From Paraspadella gotoi (lineage: Eukaryota > Chaetognatha), in assembly GCA_051294375.1 (NCBI GenBank), contig CM119271.1, positions 11,234,341 through 11,298,340 of the forward strand: 64,000 bases of DNA, given 5' to 3'. Each line of letters starts with the position of its first letter. Within the stretch, counting starts at the first letter, position 1. Position numbers and translations under genes: made by a program. Below the pieces are notes generated by a model. That model did no database searches and was not told where the DNA came from. It worked only from the letters and a program-made list of their open reading frames with translations. Positions 24,042-35,553 of the stretch are shown in pieces.

Positions 24042-24134
<93 letters not shown>

Positions 24135-24894
24135 GTGGGGTCGTTTCGTTGGATCTCGATTGTAAATTTCCTTATTCCAAATAGATATCAACCGACCGAA
24201 ATTAAGTATAGAAAGAATGAAATAAAAATATGAATAACCAATATGAGAAAATTATAACTACTATAATTATAACGAACAATTGTTGTACTTGCCACGGGAT
24301 AATCTAAGAAATAAAAACAACGTATAAAAAACAAAAACTAAAAAAAGAAAAACGACAGACAAAAAAAAATCACAAACAAAAAGAAATAAATAAAAAAAAT
24401 ACAAGTACTCAGCGTTATTTTAATAAAACAAAATGCAATGTAATGCAATGCAATGCAAGCAAAGCATGGTAATACTTTCTTGTAGAGAAAAATACGAAAT
24501 AAAATTGAAAGTAGCAGAAGAATAATTTTCTAAAACAAAACCGATAACGGATCATTTTCGCGACTGGAAAAAAAAGGTAAAGGAAAACTGGGCCGATGAC
24601 GCGCAGAGACGAAAAGAAAAATGGAAATGATAAGATGAGCGAAATTAGAAAAATATTCAAATTTTTACGATTCGAAGAAAAAGGAAACGAGGAGCGGTCG
24701 TTCCAAGGTGTTGCGCCGCATTAGTTTCCTTTTTACTTTATTATCCCTTGTATTTCCGTGTATATACGACTTTTAATTAGTTTATCAGATTTGTTTAAAA
24801 ACAAAAGGCGGCGCTAGTCGTCGCTTAGATTTGAGATTTTTTTTACTGTTTTAACAAATGAGCAACAAACTATAAGTTATAAGCGTTTTTAATG

Positions 24895-25010
24895 TAATTG
24901 GGACAAAACGACGGACAGACACACCGACCGATGGACCGACGGACCAACCGACATACCGACCGAAAGGTGACTTATAAAGTTGCTCCGCGAGTACTCGCAG
25001 GGCATCTAAA
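24895..25010 (-). repeat. Dispersed repeat R2, copy 2
   Basis: Reverse-complement copy: an ACCGACCGATGG-type tract followed by GCGAGTACTCGC. See 25760-25925. Confidence 0.55.
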
Positions 25011-25141
25011 AAAGTAAATTAACGGGATGTTGGGAGGTTTTTCTGCTACAGGCAAAGGTTTTTTCTGATTATGTGTGTGTGGATAAACATTTAGTGTGAA
25101 AATACGTTTTTGAGAAAAAGGGATGGGTTGGGCTTAGTGAA

Positions 25142-25227
<86 letters not shown>

Positions 25228-25345
25228 GAGAGAGACTTAGAAAATTCAAAACATAAAAAAACGAAAAACACCGATGGAATAAGATGCGATAATAAACTTT
25301 GGTGGAAAGTGTGTTGACGAATTGTTTGAGAAAATAAACTCTCTT

Positions 25346-25377
<32 letters not shown>

Positions 25378-25452
25378 TCTCTCTGTTCCCTCTCTCTTCT
25401 CTGTTCTCCTCGTGTATAGAGTATAATGTTATAGATGTATAGAGAAAATAAA

Positions 25453-25514
<62 letters not shown>

Positions 25515-25519
25515 TCCTT

Positions 25520-25556
<37 letters not shown>

Positions 25557-25759
25557 CCCTCGATGTATATCGAAGTATATCGTCCGTTTATTATTTTTTT
25601 GAATATTAACTTTTTAAGAAGTTAATAAAAATTTAATTAAATTAAATCAACGACTTAATTTTCTTGGGACGAGTGTTTCCAAAATCCGCTCAACTCGCAA
25701 CTTTTGAGTTTTTTTAAATTTGCGTCGGAATAAATTCGATCTTGAACTTTGCTCCTTGA

Positions 25760-25925
25760 TACGGTTTTTAGTTCCGTCGCGAGTGCTCGCTAAGAAACTC
25801 TGTAACTCACCCTTGGCTCCGTCGGTCGGTCTGTCCGTCTGTCCGTTGATCTATCTCGGGTACATTTTAAATGTTAATAACTCTATTACATCGGCATCAT
25901 TATGTCTAATAACATGGCGTAACAC
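25760..25925 (+). repeat. Dispersed repeat R2 (GCGAGTRCTCGC palindrome plus GTCGGTC/GTCCGTC tract), copy 1
   Basis: CGCGAGTGCTCGCT is followed by GTCGGTCGGTCTGTCCGTCT, TTTTAAATGTTAATAACTC and a tail. The same order occurs at 58405-58570 (+) and, reverse-complemented, at 24895-25010 and 55545-55650. Related CCGTCGGTC tracts without the palindrome lie near 9815, 28730 and 46850. Confidence 0.6.
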
Positions 25926-25950
25926 ATTGAGTGCTGGATTCCCCTCTCTC

Positions 25951-26020
<70 letters not shown>

Positions 26021-26098
26021 CGGGTTCCTCCCCTTTTTCTCCTCTTCCTCCCTCATCCCCAAAATCATTCCTTTTCTCTGCGACCTCGAACTGGCAGC

Positions 26099-27169
26099 CG
26101 ATGCCTCCGGGGTCAGCGGCCGCGGACGCCGCCTCCTGCAATCCCTACACGCCCCCACGCCTGAACCATCTTCGCTTCACCGGCGCCATTTTGATCGACG
26201 GACCCGCGTTGTACAAATCTTTATTCGGCGCGCTTCTGCCGGAAGAGACGAACAGAGATTGGGACGACGGTCAACTCTGGAAGTTTTGGTGCGACGAAAA
26301 TTACGAAGAAGCCATCTCGAACTATCGGTTCTTCGAAGAAGAAAAGAAAAAAGCGAACGTCATATACGAGAAATTCATTCTTCACGTCGTCTTAACCCGA
26401 AGTCACGTGAGAGACGCCAGCAATCAATTAAGAAGCAAGCGCAACGACATCGCTCACGACGACGGAACCGGGATAGACGACATCGAATGTTACGAACGCT
26501 TCGAGTTTCTCAAGAAAAACGTCGTGGAGAAAATGTTCCAAGATTTTCCGGGACTGAAGATGCAATGGCTCAATCATTTGGAACGAGTCAGAATGGGTCA
26601 GTTGGACGCGGGTCGATTGGAGGAAGTGGAAAGAAGGTATTCCAGACTGAAGGAGAAAGCTGCCAAGGCTCGGATGGAAATGATAAGTATGTTGGGAAGT
26701 ATTCAGCTGCAATTCGTCGAAGGCTTGGATGTTAGCGATGACGACGAAGAAACGCCTTTTACTCCATCTCCAGTTGAAAATTTTAATCGGGCGCTTTCGC
26801 TTTTACAACATCATCCGCCTGGATCCAGAGATCAGCCCTTTATTTCAGGTATTTTAACAACTTTTTTTTTCTCTCTTTATTTCTTTTATTACTTCTTTTC
26901 GCATACATTCCTTTTCTTTCTCTCTTTCTTACTTTCTTTTTTTCTTTTCTTTCTTTTTTGCTTTCCTTTTTTTCTTCATTTCTTTTTTTTTCCCTATTTT
27001 TTCTTCAAACGTTTTCCATAGAATTTGTTTACCATTCATCTTTTCTTATCTTTAAATTTTATTTACTAATTTTTTAAAACCAGAGAGTCAGAGAGTCCTC
27101 GGCGGATTTCATCCGAGTCGCGAATCCGATTCCATTCTTGGTTCAGATTCCATCAGCGATGATCTTTAA
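26099..27169 (+). CDS. Unrecognised acidic coiled-coil protein, two exons
   Basis: Exon A runs from an acceptor (GAACTGGCAG, 26098) or the ATG at 26101 to the donor TTTCAG|GTATTT at 26848 (phase 1). Exon B starts after AAAACCAG at 27084 and, in matching phase, reads ESQRVLGGFHPSRESDS... to TAA at 27167-27169. From ATG 26101 this gives 277 residues: a Pro/Ala-rich start, NPYTPPRLNHLRFTGAILID, an aromatic-rich segment (WDDGQLWKFWCDENYEEA), long charged helices including RLEEVERRYSRLKEKAAKAR, and an acidic SDDDEETPF segment near the end. It has no signal peptide or membrane segment, so it is probably cytosolic. Only 58 nt separate a weak donor in exon B from a good acceptor before the Kelch frame, so exon B may splice onward instead of ending here. 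No family recognised. Confidence 0.72.
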
Positions 27170-28319
27170 ATTAATAAAAAAATCCTTTTTTTTACCAGCC
27201 CCGCCGGAAGTCGACTCGGATGATCCAATCTTCCACGAACGCCTTCGATTTCCTCTTCCTCTTCACCTCATATCCGCTCCGCCAATCCTTCGGTCTCCTT
27301 CTTTCCTCGATCGCCTCCGATACGGTGATTGGTCGACAGCAAAGAGATTCTTTATCGGTGACGGTTTCGTCGCCGCCGAAGTCGATGGGAAAATCTTATT
27401 CTGGGGAGGAGGTCAATTTAATTGGGCCAATTATTTATTATTACCCGAAGACGTCGTCTTCGTCGCCGAAGTAGATTCTCACGATCTTCGCTGGCGACGA
27501 ATCGAAGCAACGGGCGACATTCCATCGGCAACCAACGATGCTGCTTTCGCTGTTATCGAAAAACTGATTTACTTATTTGGCGGCAACAGAGGCTTTTACG
27601 AGCCAACCAACGAAATCTTCTCTCTCTCTCCCTCTGGCGAATTCAAGCGCCTCATTCCCATTGGCGAAGTCCCCTCAGCCAGATTCGGCCACCACGGCTG
27701 GAGTTTCGAGGGAAAACTTTATTTCCTGGGAGGACTCGGCCCGAAGGGAGAAGGCGAAGATTGGGTTGAAAAAACGTCAAAGCCAGGAATGTTTTATAAC
27801 AATCAGTTGATTCAATTCGATCCGGAGATCAATTGTTTCTCTCATTTTCCGACCAATGGCCGACCGCCTTCACCCCGCTTACACTTTGCCGTCGCTCGAC
27901 TGAAAGAAAATGTTTACGTTCTCGGAGGCAGTTGCGATAAAAATCCTTCGGAAGATTTTCACGTTTTGAACATGAAAAGTCACAGTTGGTCGTCGTTGAG
28001 ATTCGGTCTTTCCGCCGCCATTCGATCTCACAGCCTCAGTCCCATCTCCGCCTCCCTACTCCTTCTCATCGGAGGCGAAACGACTTCGCGTCCCTCGAAA
28101 GAAATCTTCGTTTTCGACGTCAAAGACTCGAGTTTCAGAAAAGTTCAGAATCTTCCTTCCGAATTCTGCGGCGACGATGAAGGGTTGTTGGGTCATCGAG
28201 CGATCGTCGTGACGAAAGACAAACGCGCGACTCGTCTCGTCTGCGTCGGGGGGTTTTATGATGAATTGAGGCAGCATCCGAACCACATCATCATGTTCGA
28301 TCTTGAGACTGAAGTTTAG
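27159..28319 (+). CDS. Kelch-repeat beta-propeller protein, KLHDC1/2/3-like
   Basis: From ATG 27159 the frame gives 386 residues with six Kelch blades. The diagnostic double glycines follow hydrophobic strands at about residues 82-85 (ILFWGGG), 141 (IYLFGG), 191 (LYFLGG), 256 (VYVLGG), 305 (LLLIGG) and 364 (VCVGG). PSARFGHHGW, PSPRLHFAVA and RSHSLSPIS are inter-blade turns like those of the KLHDC1/2/3 family. In that family the six-bladed propeller is a substrate receptor for cullin-RING ligases recognising C-terminal degrons; function here is inferred. The C-terminus (HPNHIIMFDLE) also resembles the family. An alternative start is the acceptor at 27196-27198 (TTTTTTACCAG), which would make this exon continue the upstream gene in frame. 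The stop is TAG at 28317-28319. Confidence 0.85.
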   Translation: MIFKLIKKSFFLPAPPEVDSDDPIFHERLRFPLPLHLISAPPILRSPSFLDRLRYGDWSTAKRFFIGDGFVAAEVDGKILFWGGGQFNWANYLLLPEDVVFVAEVDSHDLRWRRIEATGDIPSATNDAAFAVIEKLIYLFGGNRGFYEPTNEIFSLSPSGEFKRLIPIGEVPSARFGHHGWSFEGKLYFLGGLGPKGEGEDWVEKTSKPGMFYNNQLIQFDPEINCFSHFPTNGRPPSPRLHFAVARLKENVYVLGGSCDKNPSEDFHVLNMKSHSWSSLRFGLSAAIRSHSLSPISASLLLLIGGETTSRPSKEIFVFDVKDSSFRKVQNLPSEFCGDDEGLLGHRAIVVTKDKRATRLVCVGGFYDELRQHPNHIIMFDLETEV

Positions 28320-29227
28320 AATAATCGTTGTTTTTTTTTGTTTTTTTTTGTTTTTTTTTGCAATATAAAAAGAGAGGGAGGCTTCACTGTAGTTCGGTGA
28401 CAGGAATCTTTGTGACTATGGTCATCCAATTCACTATGGTCAATTCGAGTCACCAAAAGTCCAAAGCTTGGTCTCCTTCCAGCGTCATTTCTAAAAGTGA
28501 AATTGACTTTGTACGAAATAAATTGTTTATTCCTGATTTCTTGAGGCTAATAATTTGTCATAAATTTAAATATGTCTTCCATTTTTTTTTAATTTCAAAA
28601 ATTATAAAAACAGAGGATACATAATGACGTTAAGTGACGTAAAAGACAATGACCTTATGTCTTCCATCAGTTTTTAGTCGGATCTGCTTATCAGCAGATT
28701 CCGACTATATAATTCTCTTAGTCGGATGTCGGTCCGTCGGTCCCATCCCAAAATCTTGTCGGTAAATCATTTTTGAAAATTTACTTGTTTCACTATTTTT
28801 TATTTTAATATTTCATGAAGGATTTAGCATTTAATCTATTTTATTTAATCAAATACATATTGCTTTCTTTCTTAAAAAAATTTTACTTATCAATATATCT
28901 AACAACTCAATTTAATTATGATAAATTGTGCAAAAAAAAAGATGTCCGTCCATCCGTCCGTCTGTCTGTCTGTATGTCCATAGATGAATGATTATTATTG
29001 CATCAATAATTCGTTATTATCGAATTAATATTTTTTTTATCATCGGTCGTAGATAGCCGATCATGAATTGCACATTATTGATTGTTGATTGTCAATCGTA
29101 ATCAATGGTCATTGACCATCCATTGTGAATTAAAATACTCGAAAGAATCTTTAAATAAATTTTTAAATAAATCTTTAATTGAAAATCTTAAAGCAAAAAT
29201 TGACGATCGTGAATTGACGATTATTAA
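28320..29227. other. 3' flank of the Kelch gene and AT-rich DNA
   Basis: TTTTTTTTTG repeats at 28330-28360 follow the stop codon. An AATAAA lies at ~28518. A GTCGGTCCGTCGGTC tract lies near 28730. No further exon. Confidence 0.5.
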
Positions 29228-29277
29228 TTATAAATCTTATAGATTGTTAAGTGTCATCTCATGCACCGAGTAGTTTG

Positions 29278-29695
29278 ATAAAGAAAAACATCGATTTGGG
29301 AAACAGTGCTAATTTTATTTAGACCATGCATTCAAACCATTTAGCTGGTTCATTATTCAAGGCCAGAGAAATTGTGGTGAGGTAAAAAATTATTTACAAA
29401 TAAGAGAAGGTGAGAGGAAGAGGAAGAGGAAGCCAATCCTGGACCACCTACATCCAGGACGAAGAACAAGGGGGGGAGGGGGATGAGGGATTAATCCCTT
29501 TTTGGTTGAAAGTTTCTCTCTCTCTCTCTCTTTCTCTCTCTCTGAGTCTTCTCTTCCTCTCACCTTCTCTTATTTGTAAATAATTTTTTACCTCACCACA
29601 ATTTCTCTGGCCTTGAATAATGAACCAGCTAAATGGTTTGAATGCATGGTCTAAATAAAATTAGCACTGTTTCCCAAATCGATGTTTTTCTTTAT
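29278..29695. repeat. Perfect 145-bp inverted repeat with 128-bp spacer
   Basis: Arms 29278-29422 and 29551-29695 are exact reverse complements by direct comparison. The spacer contains a smaller hairpin (TCCTGG/CCAGGA), a G-rich run and a (CT)n tract. TTATAAATCTTATA occurs at 29228-29241 and 29692-29705, a possible 14-bp target duplication. No coding frame. Confidence 0.9.
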
Positions 29696-30539
29696 AAATC
29701 TTATATTAACAAATTTTATTTCACAATCTTGAACTCCTTAAATATTCATTTAATTCCGCTTAAAACACAAATTATAATTTTTTTTTTCAAAAATTATGTC
29801 TCTGTCTGTCAGTCCATCCGTATTTCCATCCAATAAAAGAGAAAAAAGAAAGAGAAAATAAAAAAATATAATAAAAAATTAAAAAGAAAAAAAGAAGGAA
29901 AATTATCGTGGGCAGATCCGACATTGTTTGCTCAAACTTGTTGTTTTAAAATTCATTTTCTCTCCCCCTTAACCAGCAGCCAAGTCACCATCAAACCCTA
30001 AAATTTTGTTTAATGATTTTAAAGGCAAATAAGAGGACCAACTATAAGTCTGTCAAAAACTAAAAAAAATTATTTTTGAATAAAATAAAAAACGCATTTT
30101 AATCCAATAGTCTTAATTTATATTAGTAATATTAAGTAAATTCCTTTACAAGCCCAAACACGACTTATAAATTAAGCTCGACCCTCAATTAATCGCCGTC
30201 TCGAAAAAAACCCCGAGCATCCCCTTAAAAACCGAAATTTTGGCGCGTTCGACGCCGCCTACGTCGTTTACGATCCTTTTTTAACGCCGCGGCGTCACTC
30301 TCTCTTCGAAACGAAGCGCGCGGATTAAGATGTAAATTTGGGACGAGGCCGCGGTATAGGGAGAGGGGTGCACGCCCATTAGAGAGACACGTGTGAGAGG
30401 TATTAAAAACTAGGAAAAAAATGATTAAGAAATGAAAGGGAGCCATGAATGCGAATGTTGCTATTGTAAAAATTGTAAAAAAAGGTTGTTTAAAAAAGTT
30501 TTATTTCATACATTGGCGTTTATTTATTTTTATCACTCT

Positions 30540-31000
30540 TTCTTTGCCTTTTTTCTTCTTTCTTTTCTTCCTTTCTTTACCTTTCTTTCCTTACTTTCCT
30601 CTCTCTTTTTTTTTCCTTTTTTCCTTTCTTTACTTTTCTTCTTTTTTTTAACTTACTTTCTTTTTTCCTTTCTTCCCGTTTCCTGTCTTCCTTTCTTTAC
30701 CTTTCTTTATTTTTTCCCTTCTTTTCTTATCTTTTTTTTCCTTTTGTTTCTTTTTTTTATAACTTCCTTTTCTTACTCCCTTTTCCTTTTATTCCTTTTT
30801 TTCTTCATATTGTATTTTTTCTATAAAAAACATTTATTTCTCTTCATTTCTCTTCTTTTTCTTTCTCTCCTTCATCGCATCTTTAACCTCATTCAATCCT
30901 TCACCGTTTTTCTTTTCTTTAACCTTTCTTTTTTTTTCTTCTCTTTAAAAAAAAACTTCCCTCTTTTCCCTCTCTCTCTTTCTTTTCTTCCTCCAACCGA
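30540..31000 (+). repeat. Pyrimidine-rich block
   Basis: Mostly CTTTCTTTCC-type DNA with no gene. The long open frame through it is a compositional artefact. Confidence 0.75.
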
Positions 31001-31092
31001 GAAAGAGAGAGAGAGGAATGGGTGTCAGGCCGGGCTCGACCTTCTCGCTCGCCAATGAAAGCGCAGGGGTTGAAGACAAATTTAAATCGGAC

Positions 31093-31136
<44 letters not shown>

Positions 31137-31241
31137 AGGAGAGAGAGAGGAGAGAGAGAGGAGAGAGAGAGAGAGAGATGAATGCCAGGAATGGGGGAAC
31201 GACTTCCTTTTTTTTCCGGGCGAAGAAACCGGAAGGAAAGA

Positions 31242-31330
<89 letters not shown>

Positions 31331-31335
31331 CTTAG

Positions 31336-31576
31336 CCATCCCGAACTTGGCCTTTTGTTCGGCTTCCTCCTCTACTCTCGAGGCGCAGGTGGCGGCCTCT
31401 GCCCGGTTGGCGGCGTGCGGCGTCGGCCGGCGTCGTTGGCCGATTGCGGCGCTGATCTAGGCCGGCTGCTGCTGTCCTGCGTCCGCTGCGGCCTCTTTTT
31501 GCCAGTTCTGTTGATATTAATACTGACTTCGGCGAGATTGCAGTACATCGGCGACAAAATATTTGTTTGTGATTGA
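31336..31576 (+). CDS. Possible terminal exon of a hydrophobic protein
   Basis: A (CT)n tract ending in TCTTAG provides an acceptor. From it one frame stays open for ~80 codons to TGA. It reads HPELGLLFGFLLYSRGAGGG..., then a Cys-containing segment and a hydrophobic stretch (LFLPVLLILILTSARL) that could span a membrane, ending GDKIFVCD. GC content is high, as in real exons here. The other strand is also partly open (a frame containing RVEEEAEQKAKFGMAK), so strand and frame are not settled. Confidence 0.27.
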
Positions 31577-31654
31577 CGTTTAGAATTCAAATCCGGTAAG
31601 TACAAAGATTTGACGCGCGGTTCCGGTTTCAAACCGGCTCTGTCTACATTGTTT

Positions 31655-31830
31655 GAAAAGTTGCGTCAAATAGTGGCATTGCCGCGTTTGAGAGTGGCAT
31701 CGTTGCGTTGATTAGTGGCATTTTTGCATTGAAGAGTCGCATTGTCTCGTTGAAGAGTGGCATCGTCTCTTTTGAGAGTGGCATTGCCGCGTTCGAGAAT
31801 GGCATCGTTCCGTTTAAGAGCTGCATCCTA
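31655..31830 (+). repeat. 21-bp minisatellite
   Basis: About eight units like GAGAGTGGCATCGTCGCGTT, keeping period 21. The minus frame therefore repeats TMPLFNA-like heptads. Confidence 0.75.
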
Positions 31831-32247
31831 AGGTTAAAGATATAAAAAAATTGTATATTGAGGTGGAATTGAGATATTCTTAGATTATTGTGTGGCATCC
31901 AAAAGTTAAAAAGTTTTGAGAAGTTGCAGAGAATTGTTTTGAGCTTAAAAGAGAGACGACGACCTTAGAGGCCAAGGAACGGTGACGTTGGTGCCATGGC
32001 GAGCGTGAGTGGTGAATTTGAGTGGCGGACCTGATTGTCTTACCTTAGGGGTGCCATCAAAGCTTCGAGAAGCCCAATGAAGCAGAAAGAAGCCCAAAGA
32101 AGCTCAAGAAAGGCCCAAAAAAGGGTTCCATCTCGGCTGAAACATGAAATGGCATTTTTTTTAAAAATGGCGGATGTGGCATCGTTTTCAGGTGGAAGGC
32201 GGCGTCTTTGTGACTGTAGAGATGATGAATCCGAAAGGAGAATCCGG

Positions 32248-32381
<134 letters not shown>

Positions 32382-32394
32382 GTCGACCTCGGCG

Positions 32395-32730
32395 TGAGGC
32401 GCATATTCCGCCTGACCGAAAGAGAGAGATAGGAAGGGAGAGATAGAAAGGGAGAAATAGAAAAGGAAAGATAGAAAGGGAAAGATAGAAATGGAAAGAT
32501 AGAAAGGAAGAGATAGAAAGGGAAAGATAGAAAGGGAAAGATAGAAAGAGAAAGATAGAAAGGGAGAGATAGAAAGGGAGAGTGGGGCGAGGAAGAGAGG
32601 AAATAGAAAGGAAAAGAGATAGAGAGGAAGGAAAAAGGAGAAAAGAAGAGAGATAGAGTGAAAGGGAGAAGAGAAGAAAGAGAGGAAAGAGAAAGGGAAA
32701 GAGGCAGTGACAGAGAGAGAGAGAGGATAA
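32395..32730 (+). repeat. GAAAGGGAAAGATA minisatellite
   Basis: Imperfect ~14-bp units of the AGATAGAAAGGGAA type, wholly purine-rich apart from the single T per unit. Confidence 0.8.
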
Positions 32731-32822
32731 GAATAAAAAGGGAAGGAAGAAACAAAAGGGAACTGAAAGTTGCGTGGAAGATGGAAAAGTTTTAAACCAA
32801 ATGGAAACATGAAGAAGTAATA

Positions 32823-32935
32823 GATCACTTTATTGCTGTCGTGCAATGACGATCGTGCAATGACGATCACTTTATTGCTGTCGTGCAATAACGATCGTGC
32901 AATGACGATCACTTTATTGCTGTCGTGCAATGACG
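32823..32935 (+). repeat. ~47-bp tandem repeat with internal palindromes
   Basis: Two and a half copies of a unit containing CACTTTATTGCTGTCGTGCA and TGACGATCGTGCAATGACGA; the CGATCG parts are self-complementary. Confidence 0.7.
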
Positions 32936-33004
32936 ACTGGAAACAACTATTGTTGAAATTGGTTCGATCAATATAAAGATGAGTCAATCACTTAATTATT
33001 AAGA

Positions 33005-33135
33005 TACGTTGCCTATGACTTTGGACTCGCTATGGTCGGTTCGGAACTCCATTAATCTTACAAGATCATAACAGAAGGACCCTGCAACATTTCAATCAAT
33101 AATCTCTCGCAGTCGAGTTAATTCACACTTCTTAA
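33005..33135 (+). repeat. Dispersed repeat family R1, diverged copy
   Basis: Shares GACTTTGGACTC, AATCTTACAAGAT and a diverged form of the CTCTCACAGTC motif with the copy at 48470. It is clearly older than the others. Confidence 0.4.
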
Positions 33136-33704
33136 TTTTATGTTACTTTGTTGCTATAAGTTCGGACCAGAACCGAACCGAACATTTGTAATATTTATTA
33201 TCGACCCGAATATTATTTATTACGTCACGATTCTCAGGTAGCTCACCCAAGAGAAAAGGCTCACCTTATCGACTTGTTTCGCTGTTGAGTGTCGACCCTC
33301 TCACAGCCATCTACCGTCATGTTCTGGAACCAGGGGATCAGGGATGTGAATTCGGAAAGAGGGTCACACTCAAAACAGAAAATCCAGTCATGCGGAGAAT
33401 GATAAGATGGATTCGGTATTAAATTAAATTAAATTAAATTAAATTGAATGTAAGAGTTCAAAAAATTTATTAATTTAACGAGACTTAAATTTAAAATGAA
33501 TAAATAACAATGAATTTAAAATGAATATAAATAACATTGTTGTTTTCCTTTCTTTTCGTCGGTTGAATTTTTAATAAATTAATTTTTATATTGATAAAAA
33601 ACTCATGAAAAAGAAATCTTTTCTCTCATTGAATAAATAACAATAAATCATGTCTCGTTAAATATACCAGAATATTCTTTTCACATTAATTTCACGGCAA
33701 GACG

Positions 33705-33900
33705 GGATTTTCATTGACACCGGGGTTCCCGGGATTAACAATTACATCCGGGTGTTCGGGATTATCAATGACATCCGAGTACCTAAGATTATCATTGATA
33801 TCCGAGTGCCTGTGACGGTCAATGGCATCTGGGCTCCGGGTATTATCAATGACATCCGTGTTCCCGGGATTACCAATGACATCCGGGGCGATGGTCATCC
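33705..33900 (+). repeat. 27-bp minisatellite
   Basis: About seven units of the GGGATTATCAATGACATCCG type. The period is a multiple of three, so a minus frame repeats a DVIDNPxxP-like nonapeptide. No start context or splice site supports a gene. Confidence 0.75.
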
Positions 33901-33982
33901 GGGGCGAGGTCAGGGGAGGATGAGCAACATTATGAGGAAAAGCAGGAGGAGAGGAGAAAATGAGTTATGCGCTCGATTAACC

Positions 33983-34114
<132 letters not shown>

Positions 34115-34384
34115 ATGCGAGCGGTCGTCGGAGATCTTGACCCTCGTCGTCGACCTCCTCATACATCCTCATTTTCGTCCTCCTCCTCTTCCTCCTCTTC
34201 CTCCTCATCCTCTTCTTCCTCATTCTTGTCCATTTTTGTAGTGAATATTTTTTTCTTATTTTCCTCTTTTGTTGGCAAATTTGACTTCAAAAATGGCACT
34301 CTGTATCGCGTTAAAAGGAATGAAATAGTATTTTGTACGCAGTAGCGGTTCACTTTAAACTATATTCGGTTCCATTTCATCTCA

Positions 34385-34525
34385 AATTAGTTTTTTTAGG
34401 TTTAAATATTAAAGGTTAAAGGTTAGGGTTTAAGATTAGGTTTTGGAATAGTTTAAGTTTAAAGTTAGAGATTAGGGTTAGGCGGGGTTTAGAAATTAAG
34501 GTTTAGGGTTTGGGGTCAGGGTTCC
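34385..34525 (+). repeat. Degenerate TTAGGGTTT-like tract
   Basis: Contains GGTTAGGGTTTAAGATTAGG and TTAAGGTTTAGGGTTTGGGG; see 15165-15310 for the opposite-strand counterpart. Confidence 0.5.
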
Positions 34526-34529
34526 CCCT

Positions 34530-35492
34530 TCTCTTCCTCTCTCCTTCTTCCTCCCTGCTTCTTCCTCTCTCCCTCTTCCCCTTTCTTCCTCTTCCTCTTC
34601 GTTCTCTCCCTCTTTCTCCCTCTTTCTCTCTATATTTCTTATTTTCCTCTCTCTCTCCCTCTCTCCCTCCTCCTCCTCCTCCTCCTCCTCCTCCTCCTCC
34701 TCCTTTCTTTCCTCTCATCAAAATTCCACTTTTCTTCTTCATCGCAAAAAGAAAGAAGAAAACTGCTGGTGCTGGAGTGGGAAGGCGTGGCCAAGAACGT
34801 GATGGGGTTGGGGGTAACGTAGATGGAGAATAAGGTCATGGTAAAGGAATGGAGAAAGATAGGGTGTTTAGAAGAGAGGTTGATGTAGTTGGCAGGGAAG
34901 CAGCTGGGGAGCTGGCGATGAGGTAAGCTTGGGAAGTGGAGTGGGGATGGGGTAGATCGGGCTTGCAGTGCTGGGATGAACCCAGCTGGGACATGGAAAT
35001 GTCATTTAGGGAAAGGACACAGGTAAATGACATGGTATAGGGCGTCGTTGAAGGGTCCCAATGACGAGGTAAAATTTTTTCTGTAGTCTTTAAATTTAGC
35101 TTGGGATGTCGTCTTTATATCTTTAAATCTTTACATCTTTCGAGTCTACGAGGTTGACCATTTGAAAAAAATTCGACCGTGATCGTCATCTGTGATGTTG
35201 AGAGATCCTTGTAAACCGAAACGGAAAATTATGGCGTCGATAAAAAGAGAAACTCAAAAAAAAGATTTTTTGATTATCTTAAATCCGACGCTAAAGATCA
35301 AGAGAGAGAGGTGTACTTTAACTAAAATGAATCTAATTGCAAATATTAATAAAAAATAAGTAAAAAATGATTCTAAATTTTCTCTCTTGCTCTCTATTTT
35401 TTCATTTTTTGGCGACGAGTATTTTGCACCTTCAGAGTTTCGGTCCGATCTTAACTTGGTTAAGATTTTATTTTATTTCGATATCTTTCTCT

Positions 35493-35553
<61 letters not shown>

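Larger units (their letters stand above)
22336..24490 (+). repeat. Tandem ~1.08-kb duplication of exon plus intron start
   Basis: 22336-23411 and 23413-24490 match through the Thr/Pro-rich exon, the donor, a (GA)n tract and the AT-rich segment ending in ATGCAATGCATGCAAGCAAAG. Differences are largely indels. The second copy runs on into unique sequence; the first ends abruptly at the second. Confidence 0.88.

Noticed and set aside
25720-26098. N-terminal extension of the coiled-coil protein from 25720
   Set aside because: It would translate the R2 repeat, a (CT)n tract and a polypyrimidine acceptor region; coding character begins at ~26099.
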